Below the pieces are notes generated by a model. That model had not been told where the DNA came from, made no database searches, and worked only from the letters and a program-made list of their open reading frames with translations. The position numbers and the translations under genes were made by a program. DNA of 64,000 nt from Pseudomonas wuhanensis. GTDB taxonomy: Bacteria > Pseudomonadota > Gammaproteobacteria > Pseudomonadales > Pseudomonadaceae. Positions 37,851 through 49,912 of the stretch are shown here, one piece after another (positions within the stretch are counted from its first letter, which is position 1; each line of letters starts with the position of its first letter). The DNA is taken from contig NZ_CP117430.1 in the NCBI RefSeq assembly GCF_030687395.1, forward strand, positions 6,138,001-6,202,000. The letters run 5' to 3'.

Positions 37851-39451
37851 AGCTGCTTGCCGTCCGCCGTTTGTTGCGCATCCAGCGCGTCGTGATCCGC
37901 TACCGCCTCGATGACTTGCTGTTCGCCCTGCCACTGCCCTGGTTTTTGCTGGCGATGCGCTACGCCTTGCCGTGGCGCTGGTTCCCGCGCAAGACGCTGG
38001 ACCTGAGCCGTGGCGCGCGACTGCGCCTGGCATTGCAGGACCTGGGGCCGATTTTCATCAAGTTCGGCCAGATTCTTTCGACGCGCCGCGACCTGCTGCC
38101 CGAAGACATCGCCGATGAACTGATGAAGTTGCAGGACCGCGTACCGCCGTTCGACTCGCAGGTGTCGGTCCGACTGATCGAAGAACAGCTCGGCAAAAAA
38201 ATCAGTGAAGTCTTCAGTCGTTTTGACGTCGAACCGCTGGCCTCGGCCTCGGTGGCGCAAGTGCATGCCGCGCAGCTGAAAACAGGTGAAGAAGTCGTCG
38301 TCAAAGTGATCCGCCCGGGCCTGAAACCGATCATTGCCCAGGACCTGGCGTGGCTGTTCATTCTCGCCCGCGCCGCGGAAAAACTCTCGGCCGACGCTCG
38401 CTTGCTGCACCCGGTGGACGTGGTCAGCGACTACGAAAAAACCATCTACGACGAACTCGACCTGCTGCGCGAGGCGGCTAACGCCAGCCAGCTGAAGCGC
38501 AACTTCGAAGGTTCGCCGCTGCTCTATGTGCCGCAAGTCTATTGGGACTGGTGCCGGCCGAAAGTGCTGGTGATGGAGCGCATCTACGGGATTCAGGTCA
38601 CCGACCTTGCGACCCTGGCCGACCAGCGCACCGACATGAAAATGCTCGCCGAACGCGGCGTGGAGATTTTCTTCACCCAGGTGTTCCGCGACAGCTTCTT
38701 CCACGCCGACATGCACCCCGGCAACATCTTCGTCAGCACCGTGCAACCGTGGAGCCCGCAGTACATTGCGATCGACTGCGGCATCGTCGGCAGCCTGACT
38801 CCGGAAGACCAGGACTATCTGGCGCGCAACCTGTTCGCGTTCTTCAAACGTGATTATCGTCGTGTCGCGCAGTTGCACATCGATTCAGGCTGGGTGCCGG
38901 CGGAAACCAAACTCAACGAATTTGAAGCGGCGATCCGCACGGTGTGCGAGCCGATCTTCGAAAAACCGTTAAAAGATATTTCCTTCGGTCAGGTGCTGAT
39001 GCGTCTGTTCCAGACCGCTCGACGCTTCAACATGGAAGTGCAGCCGCAGTTGGTGTTGCTGCAAAAAACCCTGTTGAACATCGAGGGCCTGGGTCGGCAG
39101 TTGTACCCGGACCTCGATCTGTGGAACACCGCCCAGCCGTTCCTCGAACGCTGGATGCGCGAGCGCGTCAGCCCGAAAGCCTTGATCGGCAACGTGCAGA
39201 GCCAATTCGAGCAGATCCCGCATCTGGCCAACATGGCCCGCGATCTGCTCGAGCGCATGTCCCAGCCCCACGCCAACGACCCGCAGCCCCCATGGCACAA
39301 GCGCAAGGACGACTGGTTCCTGCGTCTGCTTGGCACCGCTCATTTGGCCGGGGGTACGATACTCGCCGCCGGTGGCCCGTTGAACGAACTGGGGCACTGG
39401 CCCGCCGGAATCATGGTGGCGGTCGGCTTGTATCTGGTCGTTCGCCGATAG
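37847..39451 (+). CDS. ubiB: Probable ubiquinone biosynthesis protein kinase-like UbiB
   Basis: Atypical kinase/ATPase of the ABC1/ADCK family needed for ubiquinone synthesis, 534 residues. The KxGQ-type motif [20 protein letters not shown], the Ala-rich loop [13 protein letters not shown], the catalytic [13 protein letters not shown] and the metal-binding [10 protein letters not shown] (in place of DFG) are present. Two C-terminal hydrophobic helices (about 495-534) anchor it in the membrane. End of ubiE-J-B. Confidence 0.96.
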   Translation: MKLLAVRRLLRIQRVVIRYRLDDLLFALPLPWFLLAMRYALPWRWFPRKTLDLSRGARLRLALQDLGPIFIKFGQILSTRRDLLPEDIADELMKLQDRVPPFDSQVSVRLIEEQLGKKISEVFSRFDVEPLASASVAQVHAAQLKTGEEVVVKVIRPGLKPIIAQDLAWLFILARAAEKLSADARLLHPVDVVSDYEKTIYDELDLLREAANASQLKRNFEGSPLLYVPQVYWDWCRPKVLVMERIYGIQVTDLATLADQRTDMKMLAERGVEIFFTQVFRDSFFHADMHPGNIFVSTVQPWSPQYIAIDCGIVGSLTPEDQDYLARNLFAFFKRDYRRVAQLHIDSGWVPAETKLNEFEAAIRTVCEPIFEKPLKDISFGQVLMRLFQTARRFNMEVQPQLVLLQKTLLNIEGLGRQLYPDLDLWNTAQPFLERWMRERVSPKALIGNVQSQFEQIPHLANMARDLLERMSQPHANDPQPPWHKRKDDWFLRLLGTAHLAGGTILAAGGPLNELGHWPAGIMVAVGLYLVVRR

Positions 39452-39542
39452 CCAGTTGGATCATCGACTGGCACACTGTTTGAACGCTGAATTTGAACAT
39501 TGGCCTCAACTATTGAAGTAGAGCCCGCTGTCGGAGTCGAAG

Positions 39543-39944
39543 ATGAAAAACTGGCTGGACGAGATCAAGTGGGACGCCGATGGCCTGGTACCGGCGATTG
39601 CCCAGGATCACAAGACCGGACGCGTCCTGATGATGGCCTGGATGAACCGTGAAGCACTGCAATTGACCATCACCGAGAACCGTGCCATTTACTGGTCACG
39701 TTCCCGTGGCAAGCTGTGGCGCAAGGGCGAAGAGTCCGGCCACGTGCAAACCCTGCATGAGATGCGCCTGGACTGTGACGCTGACGTGATCATCTTGATG
39801 GTCGAGCAGATCGGCGACATCGCCTGCCATACCGGCCGTCAGAGCTGCTTCTACCGTGTCTTCGAGAACGGCGACTGGAAAACCGTCGACCCGGTTCTCA
39901 AAGACCCGCACGCCATCTACTGCGCAGGACACACACATGAGTGA
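39543..39944 (+). CDS. hisI: Phosphoribosyl-AMP cyclohydrolase
   Basis: Third step of histidine synthesis, opening the purine ring of phosphoribosyl-AMP. 133 residues. [40 protein letters not shown] and the zinc/magnesium ligands in LDCDAD and [10 protein letters not shown] are conserved. Separate from HisE, as usual in pseudomonads, and overlapping it by 8 bases. Confidence 0.96.
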   Translation: MKNWLDEIKWDADGLVPAIAQDHKTGRVLMMAWMNREALQLTITENRAIYWSRSRGKLWRKGEESGHVQTLHEMRLDCDADVIILMVEQIGDIACHTGRQSCFYRVFENGDWKTVDPVLKDPHAIYCAGHTHE

Positions 39945-40269
39945 CACCCTGACCCGTCTGGCCCAGGTGCTGGAAGAGCGCAAAGGCGCCGCTGCCGACA
40001 GCTCGTATGTCGCCAGCCTGTACCACAAGGGCTTGAACAAGATTCTGGAAAAAGTCGGCGAAGAGTCGGTCGAAACCATCATTGCCGCCAAGGATGCCGC
40101 CATCAGCGGTGACTGCAGCGATGTGATCTACGAGACCGCCGATTTGTGGTTCCACAGCATGGTCATGCTCGCCCAGCTGGGGCAGCATCCACAGGCTGTG
40201 CTCGATGAACTGGACCGTCGTTTCGGTCTGTCCGGACACGCCGAGAAAGCCTCTCGCCCGTCCGCCTGA
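39937..40269 (+). CDS. hisE: Phosphoribosyl-ATP pyrophosphatase
   Basis: Second step of histidine synthesis; hydrolyses phosphoribosyl-ATP to the AMP form. 110 residues, MazG-like helical fold with the metal-binding segment [15 protein letters not shown] and [17 protein letters not shown]. The ATG at 39937 lies inside the hisI end; the two products act in consecutive steps. Followed 24 bases later by tatA. Confidence 0.96.
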   Translation: MSDTLTRLAQVLEERKGAAADSSYVASLYHKGLNKILEKVGEESVETIIAAKDAAISGDCSDVIYETADLWFHSMVMLAQLGQHPQAVLDELDRRFGLSGHAEKASRPSA

Positions 40270-40293
40270 ACAACTATTAGAGAGGAACGCAAC

Positions 40294-40572
40294 ATGGGCA
40301 TTTTTGACTGGAAACACTGGGTCGTCATCCTGGTTGTCGTGGTGCTGGTGTTCGGCACCAAGAAACTGAAAAACCTCGGCACTGACGTGGGCGAGTCGAT
40401 CAAGGGCTTTCGTAAAGCCATGAACGACGACGAGAAACCGGCCGACCCGACAGCGACCCCGGCCCAACCGGTTCCACCTGTTCAGCCACAGACCACACAG
40501 TCCGTGAACCCGCCGCACACCATCGACGTGCAGGCGCAAAAAGTCGAAGAGCCGATCCGCAAAGACGTGTGA
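40294..40572 (+). CDS. tatA: Sec-independent protein translocase subunit TatA
   Basis: 92-residue pore-forming subunit of the twin-arginine translocase. Short N-terminal membrane helix ([14 protein letters not shown]), FGTKK hinge, amphipathic helix ([19 protein letters not shown]) and a Pro-rich tail. GAGAGGAA ribosome site upstream. Follows hisE, the conserved Pseudomonas hisIE-tatABC order. Confidence 0.95.
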   Translation: MGIFDWKHWVVILVVVVLVFGTKKLKNLGTDVGESIKGFRKAMNDDEKPADPTATPAQPVPPVQPQTTQSVNPPHTIDVQAQKVEEPIRKDV

Positions 40573-40582
40573 GCACTGACTA

Positions 40583-41008
40583 ATGTTTGGTATCAGCTTC
40601 TCTGAACTGCTGCTCGTCGGCCTCGTCGCCCTGCTGGTGCTGGGCCCCGAGCGTCTGCCGGGCGCTGCGCGCACCGCCGGCCTGTGGGTCGGGCGGCTCA
40701 AGCGCAGCTTCAACGCGATCAAACAGGAAGTTGAACGTGAAATCGGTGCCGACGAGATTCGCCGGCAACTGCACAACGAGCACATTCTGTCCCTGGAGCA
40801 GGAGGCGCGGAAGATTTTCACGCCGACTCAGCAGGAGCCGACGCCAGTGGAACCAGTAGCGACGCAGACGATTCATGCGCCAGCGACTGACGCTACGCCG
40901 GTGGTTGCAGTCGCTGAACCTGCTACTCCAGTAGAACCTGTTGCTCCTGCCGCCGCGCCGACAACACCGGCGCCTCACGACACCACTTTGCCGCCGCGAG
41001 CCTCATGA
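40583..41008 (+). CDS. tatB: Sec-independent protein translocase subunit TatB
   Basis: 141 residues. N-terminal membrane helix ([20 protein letters not shown]) with the TatB-type GPERLP hinge, a long amphipathic helix ([20 protein letters not shown]) and a Pro/Ala/Thr-rich cytoplasmic tail. Forms the receptor with TatC, whose gene overlaps by 4 bases. Confidence 0.95.
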   Translation: MFGISFSELLLVGLVALLVLGPERLPGAARTAGLWVGRLKRSFNAIKQEVEREIGADEIRRQLHNEHILSLEQEARKIFTPTQQEPTPVEPVATQTIHAPATDATPVVAVAEPATPVEPVAPAAAPTTPAPHDTTLPPRAS

Positions 41009-41799
41009 GCGATCTCCCCGAAAACGACCAGCACATGCCGCTGGTTTCGCACCTCACCGAGTTGCGCACCCGCCTGCTGCGCTGTGTAGCGGCGATTTTC
41101 ATTATCTTTGCCGGGCTGTTCGCCTTCACCCAGCAGATCTACACCTTCGTCTCCACGCCGCTGCGCCAGTACCTGCCGGCCGGCGCGACGATGATCGCCA
41201 CCGACGTGTCGTCGCCGTTCCTGACGCCGCTGAAGCTGACCATGATGGTGTCGCTGTTCCTGGCGATCCCGGTGATCCTGCATCAGATCTGGGGCTTCAT
41301 CGCGCCGGGCCTGTACAAGCATGAAAAGCGCATCGCGGTGCCGTTGCTGGTGTCCAGCATCATGCTGTTCTACGCCGGCATGGCGTTCGCCTATTACCTG
41401 GTGTTCCCGCTGATTTTCAAATTTTTCGCCGCCGCCACCCCGGCCGGCGTGGAAATGATGACCGACATCAGCAGCTACCTCGACTTCGTCATGACGCTGT
41501 TCTTCGCCTTCGGCGTGGCGTTCGAGATCCCGGTGGCCGTGGTGCTGCTGGTATGGATCGGCGTGGTCAACGTCGCCTACCTGAAGAAAATCCGCCCGTA
41601 CGTGATCATCGGCTGCTTCGTGGTCGGCATGATCCTGACGCCGCCGGACATCTTCTCGCAGACGCTGTTGGCGGTGCCGATGTGGCTGCTGTTCGAGATC
41701 GGCATCCTTTTCGGCGGCCTGATCAGCAAGCGCGGCGAACATCCGGACGACCAGCCGGCTGACGATCACAACGACCAGCCGCCAGCGACCAAAGCGTGA
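41005..41799 (+). CDS. tatC: Sec-independent protein translocase subunit TatC
   Basis: 264-residue, six-helix receptor that reads twin-arginine signal peptides. N-terminal [20 protein letters not shown], the Glu-containing [13 protein letters not shown] and [16 protein letters not shown], and the last helices around [20 protein letters not shown]. The charged C-terminal tail is cytoplasmic. Couples to rsmE by a GTGA overlap. Confidence 0.96.
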   Translation: MSDLPENDQHMPLVSHLTELRTRLLRCVAAIFIIFAGLFAFTQQIYTFVSTPLRQYLPAGATMIATDVSSPFLTPLKLTMMVSLFLAIPVILHQIWGFIAPGLYKHEKRIAVPLLVSSIMLFYAGMAFAYYLVFPLIFKFFAAATPAGVEMMTDISSYLDFVMTLFFAFGVAFEIPVAVVLLVWIGVVNVAYLKKIRPYVIIGCFVVGMILTPPDIFSQTLLAVPMWLLFEIGILFGGLISKRGEHPDDQPADDHNDQPPATKA

Positions 41800-42503
41800 A
41801 CCTGCTGCTCCTCGAAGAGGCCGACTTCATTGCGGCCGACCGGGCGATCCTGCGCGATCGGAGGTTGACTCATATGCAGGAAGTCCACCGCTGTGAAGTG
41901 GGTGACAGCATGCGCGTCGGGCGTATCGGCGGGCTGATGGGGGCCGCCGAAGTACTGCGTCTGGACGCCGACGAAGCCGAGTTGCGCGTCACCCTCGACC
42001 AGCCGCCACCGGCCAAGCTGCCACTGACTTTGGTGTTGGCCCTGCCGCGACCGAAAATGCTCCGTCGGGTGTTTCAGACCGTGGCGGCCATGGGTGTGCC
42101 GCGCATCGTGCTGGTGAACAGCTATCGCGTCGAGAAGAGCTTCTGGCAAACCCCGTTCCTGGAGCCCGAGGCGATTCGCGAGCAATTGATCCTGGGGCTT
42201 GAACAGGCCCGGGACAGCGTGCTGCCGGAGGTCGTCATCGAGAAGCGCTTCAAGCCCTTTGTGGAAGACCGTCTGCCGGCCATTACCGAAGGCACTCTCG
42301 GTCTGGTCGGTCATCCCGGTAACTACCCGCCCTGCCCCCGTGGCCTGAACGAACCCGTGACCCTGGCCATCGGCCCCGAAGGCGGCTGGATTCCCTACGA
42401 AATCGACTTGCTGGGCAAGGCCGGCCTGCAACCGGTGCAACTGGGCGAGCGCATCCTGCGGGTCGAAACCGCCGTCACCGCACTGCTCGCACGCCTGTTC
42501 TAA
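41796..42503 (+). CDS. rsmE: 16S rRNA (uracil1498-N3)-methyltransferase
   Basis: SPOUT-class RNA methyltransferase modifying U1498 of 16S rRNA. 235 residues with a GTG start overlapping tatC by 4 bases. N-terminal PUA-like domain ([20 protein letters not shown]) and C-terminal trefoil-knot domain with the SAM loop LAIGPEGGW and [19 protein letters not shown]. Complete. Confidence 0.95.
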   Translation: MNLLLLEEADFIAADRAILRDRRLTHMQEVHRCEVGDSMRVGRIGGLMGAAEVLRLDADEAELRVTLDQPPPAKLPLTLVLALPRPKMLRRVFQTVAAMGVPRIVLVNSYRVEKSFWQTPFLEPEAIREQLILGLEQARDSVLPEVVIEKRFKPFVEDRLPAITEGTLGLVGHPGNYPPCPRGLNEPVTLAIGPEGGWIPYEIDLLGKAGLQPVQLGERILRVETAVTALLARLF

Positions 42504-42518
42504 CCCCAGACACTTACC

Positions 42519-42641
42519 CTGTGGCGAGGGAGCTTGCTCCCGCTCGGCTGCGAAGCAGTCGTAAAACCAGTGAATGCGGTCTTGCTGGAAAAAAGCGGTG
42601 GCCGCTTCGCGCCCAAGCGGGAGCAAGCTCCCTCGCCACAA
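42519..42641. repeat. GGCGAGGGAGCTTGCTCCC inverted repeat, copy 2 of 2
   Basis: Outer arms CTGTGGCGAGGGAGCTTGCT and inverse, with CAGTGAATGCGGTC inside as in the copy at 27057. Between rsmE and the chemoreceptor. Confidence 0.85.
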
Positions 42642-42723
42642 GTGCTTACTCCCCTACAGATCCCTGTCTGCCTGCCGATACAGTCCCCATAAAACCGATT
42701 AATGGTCCGAGGGGAGTTGCAGC

Positions 42724-44640
42724 ATGTACCGTTGGCTAGCCGAGAAACTGGGAAACGTAAGCGTCAATCGCAAACTGGGTGTCGGCTTCGGTCTGGTGCT
42801 GCTTCTGACTTTGTTGATCACCTTCACAGGCTGGACCGGCCTGAGCGGTGTGATCAGCCGTGGCGATACGCTTGGGTTTATTTCCAGCCTCAATGAGCTG
42901 ACCAAAGACCTGCGCCTGGCCCGCCTGGATTACGACATGCGCCGTGGCGAACAAGGCCCGGGCGCCGTCAACGGGCTACTCGGCCAACTCGATGACGGCC
43001 TGAAAACCGCCCGCACGCTGATCGAACAACCTGCCGACGTGGCAATGATCGACCAGCAGCTCGCCGCCGTCAGCGAGTACAAACGCGCCTTCGCTGATAT
43101 GACTCAGGCCACTGCCACCCGCGAAGACGCTCGCAGCAAATTGGGAGCCACTGCCGATAATGCCGTGGCCCGGGTTGCTGAAGTCGAAAAATCCCTGTTG
43201 CAAGGCGACAGCGTCGCTCAGTTCAACAGCGTGATTGACCTGAGCAAACTGATCCAGCAGGCACGCTTCCAGGTGCGCGGCTACACCTACAGTGGCAAGC
43301 CCGAGGCCGAGCAACCGGCGCTGGACGCCATCAACAACGCTCTGAAGAACCTCGAAAGCCTGCCGTCTCTATTGCCGGAACAACACATCGCCAACCTGCA
43401 ACAGGCGACCGACTCGCTTAAAGCCTATCGCGCGGCCGTCAGCCAGTTCCGCGATTCCCAGGTCGCCAGTGCCGCCGCGCTCAAACGTATGAGCGCGCAG
43501 GGCGATATTCTGCTCGACACCAGCAAAAAGCTGACCGCCTCGCAAACTGTCGTGCGCGACACCGATGCCTCGTCTGCCAAGCATCTGCTGCTGATGGCCA
43601 CCGTCCTGGCGTCAGCCTTTGGTTTGTTCGCGGCCTGGGCCATCACCCGTCAGATCGTCATTCCCCTGAGCCAGACCCTGAAAGTGGCCGAGCGTGTCGC
43701 GGCGGGTGACCTGACCCACAACCTGACCTCCGAACGCCAGGACGAACTGGGTCAGCTACAGCGCGCCATGCAGAGTATGACCCTGGGTCTGCGAGAACTG
43801 ATCGGTGGCATTAGCGATGGCGTGACCCAAATCGCCAGCGCCGCCGAAGAACTGTCAGCCGTGACCGAGCAAACCAGCGCCGGGGTCAACAGCCAGAAGG
43901 TCGAGACCGATCAGGTAGCCACCGCCATGCACGAGATGACTGCCACGGTGCAGGAAGTCGCGCGTAACGCCGAGGAAGCGTCCGAAGCCGCCGTTGCCGC
44001 CGACCAGCAGGCCCGCGAGGGTGACAAGGTGGTTGGCGAAGCCATCGCCCAGATCGAACGCCTGGCTACCGAAGTCGGTAACTCCACTGCCGCCATGGGC
44101 GATCTGAAGCGCGAAAGCGACAAGATCGGCAGTGTGCTCGACGTGATCAAGTCCGTGGCCCAGCAAACCAACCTGCTGGCGCTCAACGCCGCCATCGAAG
44201 CTGCCCGCGCCGGCGAGGCCGGGCGCGGTTTTGCGGTGGTCGCTGACGAAGTCCGCAGCCTGGCCCAGCGTACCCAGAAGTCCACCGAAGAAATCGAAGA
44301 GTTGATCGTCGGCCTGCAAACCGGCACTCAGCAAGTCGCGACCATCATGGACAACAGCCGCAGCCTGACCGACAGCAGCGTCGAACTGACCCGCCGCGCG
44401 GGCAGCTCGCTGGAAAGCATCACCCGCACCGTGTCGGCAATCCAGTCGATGAACCAGCAGATCGCCGCCGCCGCCGAGCAACAGAGCGCGGTGGCTGAAG
44501 AGATCAACCGCAGCGTGCTGAACGTGCGTGATGTGTCCGAGCAGACTTCGGCCGCCAGTGAAGAGACCGCGGCCTCCAGCGTTGAGCTGGCGCGGCTGGG
44601 AACGCATTTGCAGATGCTGGTGGGGCGGTTCAAGGTTTGA
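42724..44640 (+). CDS. Methyl-accepting chemotaxis protein with HBM-type sensor domain
   Basis: 638-residue chemoreceptor. TM1 at about 18-38, an all-helical periplasmic sensor of about 245 residues, TM2 at about 287-308, HAMP ([20 protein letters not shown]) and the cytoplasmic signalling hairpin with the tip [20 protein letters not shown]. The sensor size and the blocks [12 protein letters not shown] and [18 protein letters not shown] suggest the helical bimodular (HBM) class, of which P. putida McpS senses organic acids. Ligands cannot be assigned here. A hairpin CCCGGTTT/AAACCGGG (44655-44675) follows the stop without a T tract. Confidence 0.9.
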   Translation: MYRWLAEKLGNVSVNRKLGVGFGLVLLLTLLITFTGWTGLSGVISRGDTLGFISSLNELTKDLRLARLDYDMRRGEQGPGAVNGLLGQLDDGLKTARTLIEQPADVAMIDQQLAAVSEYKRAFADMTQATATREDARSKLGATADNAVARVAEVEKSLLQGDSVAQFNSVIDLSKLIQQARFQVRGYTYSGKPEAEQPALDAINNALKNLESLPSLLPEQHIANLQQATDSLKAYRAAVSQFRDSQVASAAALKRMSAQGDILLDTSKKLTASQTVVRDTDASSAKHLLLMATVLASAFGLFAAWAITRQIVIPLSQTLKVAERVAAGDLTHNLTSERQDELGQLQRAMQSMTLGLRELIGGISDGVTQIASAAEELSAVTEQTSAGVNSQKVETDQVATAMHEMTATVQEVARNAEEASEAAVAADQQAREGDKVVGEAIAQIERLATEVGNSTAAMGDLKRESDKIGSVLDVIKSVAQQTNLLALNAAIEAARAGEAGRGFAVVADEVRSLAQRTQKSTEEIEELIVGLQTGTQQVATIMDNSRSLTDSSVELTRRAGSSLESITRTVSAIQSMNQQIAAAAEQQSAVAEEINRSVLNVRDVSEQTSAASEETAASSVELARLGTHLQMLVGRFKV

Positions 44641-44683
44641 GCTGATGCGGGTATCCCGGTTTGCTTGAAACCGGGGTGATGCC

Positions 44684-44709
44684 ATCGCGGGCAAGCCCGC
44701 TCCCACAGG
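44684..44709. repeat. Single REP unit
   Basis: TCGCGGGCAAGCCCGCTCCC followed by ACAGG, one canonical unit without a nearby inverted partner, between the chemoreceptor and the opgH terminator. Confidence 0.88.
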
Positions 44710-44754
44710 ATCCTCGCTGAACACAAAAGTTGTGTTCGGTCAGATCATCACCAC

Positions 44755-44783
44755 AAAAAAACCCCGCTTTCGCGGGGTTTTTC
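44755..44783 (-). terminator. opgGH terminator (bidirectional)
   Basis: Arms AAAAACCCCGC (44757-44767) and GCGGGGTTTTT (44772-44782) with a TTTC loop, immediately beyond the opgH stop; T tracts on both strands also allow it to stop the convergent chemoreceptor transcript. Confidence 0.92.
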
Positions 44784-44784
44784 A

Positions 44785-47355
44785 TTAGGCCAACTGAGGC
44801 TGCACGCTCAGCGGCTTGAGCGGCAACAGCGGCGCATGGGGATCGGCATCCACCGATGTGCGCCAGGCTTGTAGCCATTCGGCGTGGCCTTCGTTCCAGA
44901 CCTGCTCATGCAAGCGACCCAGTGCCACCGGATCACTCAGCAGAGCCACGCGCTCGTTGTTGGTCAGCCCGGCAGGCCCGACCTTCATCGCGTGGCGAAC
45001 CCGCTCGATACGCAGCCATTCGATCGGCTCGGCCTGACGGTGACGGGACGTCGCCAGCGCGCACGCCAAGGCGTTCTGCTGTGGATCGACCACTGCCCGG
45101 ACGAAACCGTCGTTCAGCGCATGCCAACGGTTTTCGTGGGTGTACTGGTCGGTTGCCAGCAACGCCTGTGGCGGATTGTATTCCTCAGGGATCAGGAACA
45201 GGCTTTCGTCACGGGACTTGAGGCCCAGGCCGACACGGCTGGAGATCACCGATACCGGGATCGACAGCATCAGCGAACCGACAATCGGCACAAGCCACCA
45301 CAGGAAGCTCGGGTTCAGCCAGATCACCAACAGCGCCCAGAAAAAGCCCAGCAAGGTTTGTGGACCGTGGCGTTTGACCGCTTCGCTCCATGGCGTGGAG
45401 TCATCGTCACGTTGTGGCGAGTTCCAGGTCGCGGCCCAGCCGAGGAACGCGGCGAGTACGAAACGGGTGTGGAAAATCATCCGCACCGGCGCCAGCAGCA
45501 TGGAGAACAACATCTCCAGCAGCATCGACAGCGTCACCTTGAACTTGCCACCGAACTCTTTAGCGCCCTTGGCCCAGATCAGGATGATGCTCAGCAATTT
45601 CGGCAGGAACAGCAGCACGATGGTCGTCGAGAACAACGCAATTGCCTTGTCCGGCTGCCATTGTGGCCACAGCGGATAGAGCTGACGCGGTTCCAGGAAG
45701 TATTGCGGCTCCATCAACGTGTTGACCGCCAGCAAGGCCGTCGACAACACCAGGAACAAGAACCACAACGGCGCAGACAGGTACGACATTACGCCGGTCA
45801 GGAACACCGCACGGTGCACCGGGTGCATGCCTTTGACCAGGAACAGCCGGAAGTTCATCAGGTTACCGTGGCACCAGCGACGGTCACGCTTGAGTTCGTC
45901 CAGCAGATTCGGCGGCAGTTCTTCGTAGCTGCCCGGCAAGTCGTAGGCAATCCACACGCCCCAGCCGGCACGGCGCATCAGCGCAGCTTCGACGAAGTCG
46001 TGGGACAGAATCGCACCGGCAAACGCGCCTTTACCGGGCAACGGCGCCAAGGCGCAGTGCTCGATGAACGGCTTCATGCGGATAATCGCGTTGTGACCCC
46101 AGTAGTGGGATTCACCCAACTGCCAGAAGTGCAGACCGGCAGTGAACAGCGGACCGTACACACGCGTGGCGAACTGCTGCATACGCGCATAAAGGGTGTC
46201 CATGCCCGACGCACGCGGCGCGGTCTGGATGATCCCGGCGTCCGGCGTGGCTTCCATCAGGCGCACCAGACTGCTCAGGCATTCGCCGCTCATCACGCTG
46301 TCGGCGTCGAGCACGACCATGTACTTGTAGTCACCGCCCCAACGACGGCAGAAGTCGTCGAGGTTGCCGCTTTTACGTTTTACGCGACGACGACGGCGGC
46401 GGTAGAAAATCTTGCCGAAGCCCTTGGCTTCACGGCAGACGTCCAGCCAGGCCTGCTGCTCGGCGACGCAGATGTCGGCGTCGTTACTGTCGCTGAGTAC
46501 GAAAAAGTCGAAGCGATCCAGGTTACCCGAGGCCGCAACCGATTCGAAGGTCGCCCGCAAACCGGCGAACACCCGCGGCACGTCTTCGTTGCAGATCGGC
46601 ATCACCAGTGCGGTGCGTGCGTCCTTGGCGATCGGCTCGTTGCCGGCGCTGGCGCCGGAAATGCGGTACTTGTCACGCCCGGTGAGCAACTCGAGGAAGC
46701 CCATCAGCGCAGTCCAGAAACCGGCCGACACCCAGCAGAACAGAATCCCGAACATAATCAGGATGCTGGTTTGCAAGGCATATGGCAGCACTTGCGTGGC
46801 GGTTTGGGTCAGAGGTTGGTGCAGGACTTCTTCAAGATCGACGAACGACCAGCCCTGGTACGGCATGATGCCTTTCATGTACCAGCCGGCGACGATCGTC
46901 TGACCGAGCATCAGCACCAGAAGAATGTAGCGTCGGATCGAACCGACGGTGCGCCAGCGAGCCGCCGGCAGCACGTTCTCATCTTTGGGCGGTGCTGGCG
47001 GATTGGTGCGACCGGTCAGCCGACGCCAGCCACGCACCAGAATGTTGGTGCGCCACGGCTCCGGCACGACTTTGGTCCGACGGATCGGTGGAGTTGCCTT
47101 CAGGCAAACCCGGCCACTGGCGTCGAGCACCAGCATTTCCGCATCCGCCAGTTCTTCGGCAGAGTTCAGGGTCAGGCGCCGGCCGACAGAGGCTTGAGCA
47201 GCCTCGGTCGGCGCGTCGAACGTCGAGGACGACAGACGTTCGTGCAGTTCACTGAAAGACTTGCAGCCCGCGAGTTCCGCTCGCTGCTCGTCGCTCATCG
47301 GCAAATGCGCCAGGTACTCGGCAAGCGTTTGTGACTGTACGTGTGAATTACTCAT
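44785..47355 (-). CDS. opgH: Osmoregulated periplasmic glucan glucosyltransferase OpgH
   Basis: 856-residue inner-membrane family 2 glycosyltransferase that makes the beta-1,2-linked glucan backbone from UDP-glucose. About eight membrane helices ([34 protein letters not shown] and a C-terminal set) flank a cytoplasmic GT2 domain with [26 protein letters not shown] and the [11 protein letters not shown] product motif. It overlaps opgG by 8 bases, forming the opgGH operon. Confidence 0.95.
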   Translation of the reverse strand: MSNSHVQSQTLAEYLAHLPMSDEQRAELAGCKSFSELHERLSSSTFDAPTEAAQASVGRRLTLNSAEELADAEMLVLDASGRVCLKATPPIRRTKVVPEPWRTNILVRGWRRLTGRTNPPAPPKDENVLPAARWRTVGSIRRYILLVLMLGQTIVAGWYMKGIMPYQGWSFVDLEEVLHQPLTQTATQVLPYALQTSILIMFGILFCWVSAGFWTALMGFLELLTGRDKYRISGASAGNEPIAKDARTALVMPICNEDVPRVFAGLRATFESVAASGNLDRFDFFVLSDSNDADICVAEQQAWLDVCREAKGFGKIFYRRRRRRVKRKSGNLDDFCRRWGGDYKYMVVLDADSVMSGECLSSLVRLMEATPDAGIIQTAPRASGMDTLYARMQQFATRVYGPLFTAGLHFWQLGESHYWGHNAIIRMKPFIEHCALAPLPGKGAFAGAILSHDFVEAALMRRAGWGVWIAYDLPGSYEELPPNLLDELKRDRRWCHGNLMNFRLFLVKGMHPVHRAVFLTGVMSYLSAPLWFLFLVLSTALLAVNTLMEPQYFLEPRQLYPLWPQWQPDKAIALFSTTIVLLFLPKLLSIILIWAKGAKEFGGKFKVTLSMLLEMLFSMLLAPVRMIFHTRFVLAAFLGWAATWNSPQRDDDSTPWSEAVKRHGPQTLLGFFWALLVIWLNPSFLWWLVPIVGSLMLSIPVSVISSRVGLGLKSRDESLFLIPEEYNPPQALLATDQYTHENRWHALNDGFVRAVVDPQQNALACALATSRHRQAEPIEWLRIERVRHAMKVGPAGLTNNERVALLSDPVALGRLHEQVWNEGHAEWLQAWRTSVDADPHAPLLPLKPLSVQPQLA

Positions 47356-49153
47356 CGGCGGGCAACTGATAGCTCCAGGTCTCGGTCAGGACTTGCTCAG
47401 TCGGTGCCGATTCCGGTGTGGCAGGGGCCGCTTCGGCAGCGACAGGCTGCTTGGCGTCTTTGTTGTCCTTGTCCTTGGTATCCTTGACTTGCTGGGCTTG
47501 TCCTTCAGCCTGCTTGGCTTCCTTGTCCTTCTTCTCTTGCTGGCGGGCGGCGATCTTGTCGGCCTTGGCAACGGAAGAAGTGGACGCTGGCGCCGCGGTC
47601 TTGAGCGCCTCGGCAGGCGAGATGTTCTTGACCAGCGCAGCCCGCATTTCGGTGGCCTTGCTTGGATCCTTGATCTTCATCCGCAAAGTCAGGCGCCAGC
47701 CCTTGGTTTCAGGGTTGTAACGGACGCTGTTCTCGACCAGTTCTGCGTTGTCGCCAACACTCACCTGGCTGCGCACTTCAGCATCTTCCGGCAGGACTTG
47801 CAGGGACGGGCCTTCGAAATCCACCAGGTAGGCCACGCTGCCGTCCGGCTGACGAATCAGGTTCGACTGCTTGACGTCACCCGTGGAACGCAGGGTCTGT
47901 TGAACCCAGGCGCTGTCCGGCGAATGCAGGGAGGCTTCGTCGAGGGTCCAGTGCATGCGGTAGGCAACGTCCAGGGACTGACCAGGCTCAGGCAGTTTTT
48001 CCGGGCTCCAGAAAGCGACGATATTGTCGTTGGTTTCGTCGGCGGTAGGAATCTCTACCAGATCGACGGAGCCTTTGCCCCAATCGCCTTTCGGTTCGAT
48101 CCAGGCACTTGGACGCTTGTCGTAGCGGTCATCGAGGTCTTCGTAGTGACTGAAGTCACGGCCACGTTGCAGCAAACCGAAACCGCGCGGGTTCTCGATC
48201 GAGAAGTTGCTCACCGCCAGGTGTTTCGGGTTGTTCAGTGGGCGCCAGATCCATTCACCGTTGCCGGCATGGATCGACAGACCGCTGGAATCGTGCAGTT
48301 CGCGACGGTAGTTCAGCACTTTCGACGGCTGGTTGGCGCCGAACAGGAACATGCTGGTCAGCGGCGCAACGCCAAGCTTGGTGACTTTGTCACGCAGGAA
48401 CATCTTGGCCTTGACGTCGACGACCGTGTCGCTGCCCGGCCGCACGGTCAGGCGATAGGCACCGGTGGCGCGCGGCGAATCCAGCAGGGCGAAGATCACC
48501 AGATGCTTGTCGCCCGGCTTGGGCTGTTGAATCCAGAATTCGGTGAAGCGCGGGAACTCTTCGCCGGACGGCAACGCGGTATCGATGGCCATGCCGCGAG
48601 CGGACAGCCCGTAGGTCTGCCCCTTGCCGATGACGCGGAAATAACTCGCGCCGAGCATGGTCATGATTTCGTCTTGCTTGTCAGCCTTGTTGATCGGGTA
48701 CAGCACACGGAAACCGGCATAACCCAGCTGTTCGGTGGCTTTAGGATCGAACTTCACGTCGCCGAAATCGAAACGACTTGGGTCGTATTTGATCTCTTCG
48801 ACGGTGTTGGCCGTGATTTCGTTGATTTTCACCGGCGTATCGAAGTGCATACCCTGGTGATAGAACGACAGTTTGAAGGGGGTTTTCTGGTTCGCCCATT
48901 CGGCTTTTTCCGTGAGGAACCGAATTTTTTGATAGTCCGCGAATTTCATCTCGCGAAATTCATTCGGCAGGTTACTGCGCGGGGCCTCGTATTTTTGCCC
49001 GGCCAGCTCTTTTGCCTTGACCGATACGTCATCCAGATTGAATGCCCAAAGTTGGCCGGTGCTGAACAGGCAGAGCAGTGCAGAGCCTGCTACCAGAGCG
49101 CTTCGAAACCGTTTGGCAGACAATTTTGGTGCATTACAGGGACTAACAATCAC
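47348..49153 (-). CDS. opgG: Osmoregulated periplasmic glucan biosynthesis protein OpgG
   Basis: Periplasmic protein required for glucan branching/elongation with OpgH. About 601 residues from the GTG at 49153 ([15 protein letters not shown]), which has GAGGG upstream; a TTG nine codons earlier is less likely. The signal peptide ends near QLWA, giving a mature start [13 protein letters not shown]. Family blocks: [20 protein letters not shown] and [20 protein letters not shown]. The last 75 residues are an unusual Lys/Ala/Gln-rich tail ([20 protein letters not shown]) before the terminal [11 protein letters not shown], an extension seen in pseudomonads. Confidence 0.93.
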   Translation of the reverse strand: MIVSPCNAPKLSAKRFRSALVAGSALLCLFSTGQLWAFNLDDVSVKAKELAGQKYEAPRSNLPNEFREMKFADYQKIRFLTEKAEWANQKTPFKLSFYHQGMHFDTPVKINEITANTVEEIKYDPSRFDFGDVKFDPKATEQLGYAGFRVLYPINKADKQDEIMTMLGASYFRVIGKGQTYGLSARGMAIDTALPSGEEFPRFTEFWIQQPKPGDKHLVIFALLDSPRATGAYRLTVRPGSDTVVDVKAKMFLRDKVTKLGVAPLTSMFLFGANQPSKVLNYRRELHDSSGLSIHAGNGEWIWRPLNNPKHLAVSNFSIENPRGFGLLQRGRDFSHYEDLDDRYDKRPSAWIEPKGDWGKGSVDLVEIPTADETNDNIVAFWSPEKLPEPGQSLDVAYRMHWTLDEASLHSPDSAWVQQTLRSTGDVKQSNLIRQPDGSVAYLVDFEGPSLQVLPEDAEVRSQVSVGDNAELVENSVRYNPETKGWRLTLRMKIKDPSKATEMRAALVKNISPAEALKTAAPASTSSVAKADKIAARQQEKKDKEAKQAEGQAQQVKDTKDKDNKDAKQPVAAEAAPATPESAPTEQVLTETWSYQLPADE

Positions 49154-49474
49154 GAGCAACCCTCGCCGAAAACAGATCAAAAAACCAACGGCCAGTTAAA
49201 GCGCCAGCACGGTGTGCGGTGGAAAAAAACCGACCCTGCGAACGACTCTTGCCAAGTTGGCGAGCATTGTTCCGACTCCTATGGGGCAAAATGATTCCCC
49301 AACAGGTCTCGGACAAGTCTCTACCTAAGTCAAAACGGACCAACGAACGCTGATCCCCGTAGCGCGCGATTATCTAGTAGGCCGCGTTACAACGCATCAG
49401 GGGGGACCAAGTATTTATCGGGAAAAGCCCCCGTTTTCAGCCGAAATGCACTTAAAAAGATGTTTCAAGCGCTT
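49154..49474. other. opgG upstream region (321 bases, no gene)
   Basis: Leader/promoter region of opgGH on the minus strand, behind dtd. It contains a small perfect palindrome GCCAAGTTGGC (within 49248-49265) and two T-rich runs. A GATAAT-like -10 (about 49369-49374) lacks a good -35 partner. No RNA gene or protein is supported. Confidence 0.5.
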
Positions 49475-49912
49475 TCACGTCTGTAACAGGAAGGTGACCG
49501 GGCCATCATTGACCAGGTGCACCTGCATATCCGCGCCGAATCTACCTGATGCCACAGTGCCATGCACCTGTTTCGCTTTGCCCAATAGATAGTCGAACAG
49601 CGCCTCGCCCAAAGCCGGAGGAGCCGCAGTCGAAAAACTTGGGCGCAACCCGTTTTTGGTGTCGGCGGCCAGGGTGAACTGCGAGACCAGCAACAACCCG
49701 CCGCCTACGTCCGCCAAGGACAGATTCATCTTGCCCTCGGCGTCGCTGAATACTCGATAGTTAAGCAGTTTATGCAGAAGTTTGTCGGCGCTGGCCCGAG
49801 TATCGTCGGGCTCAACCGCCACCAGCACCAGCAACCCCTGATCTATCGACCCAACCACCTCCCCCGCAACCTCGACTCGCGCGCCACGCACGCGTTGCAG
49901 CAGGCCCTTCAT
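49475..49912 (-). CDS. dtd: D-aminoacyl-tRNA deacylase
   Basis: Removes D-amino acids (and glycine from tRNA-Ala) mis-attached to tRNA. 145 residues, standard length. [20 protein letters not shown], the catalytic [17 protein letters not shown] and the C-terminal cross-subunit motif [11 protein letters not shown] are present. It overlaps the iminopeptidase gene by 4 bases. Confidence 0.96.
   Translation of the reverse strand: MKGLLQRVRGARVEVAGEVVGSIDQGLLVLVAVEPDDTRASADKLLHKLLNYRVFSDAEGKMNLSLADVGGGLLLVSQFTLAADTKNGLRPSFSTAAPPALGEALFDYLLGKAKQVHGTVASGRFGADMQVHLVNDGPVTFLLQT

Noticed and set aside
40583..40859. A 90-codon frame overlapping tatB in another frame
   Set aside because: TatB has the expected membrane helix and GPERLP hinge; the other frame has no features.
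44884..49294. Long plus-strand frames opposite opgH and opgG
   Set aside because: Shadows of the opgGH operon, with no recognisable motif and biased composition.
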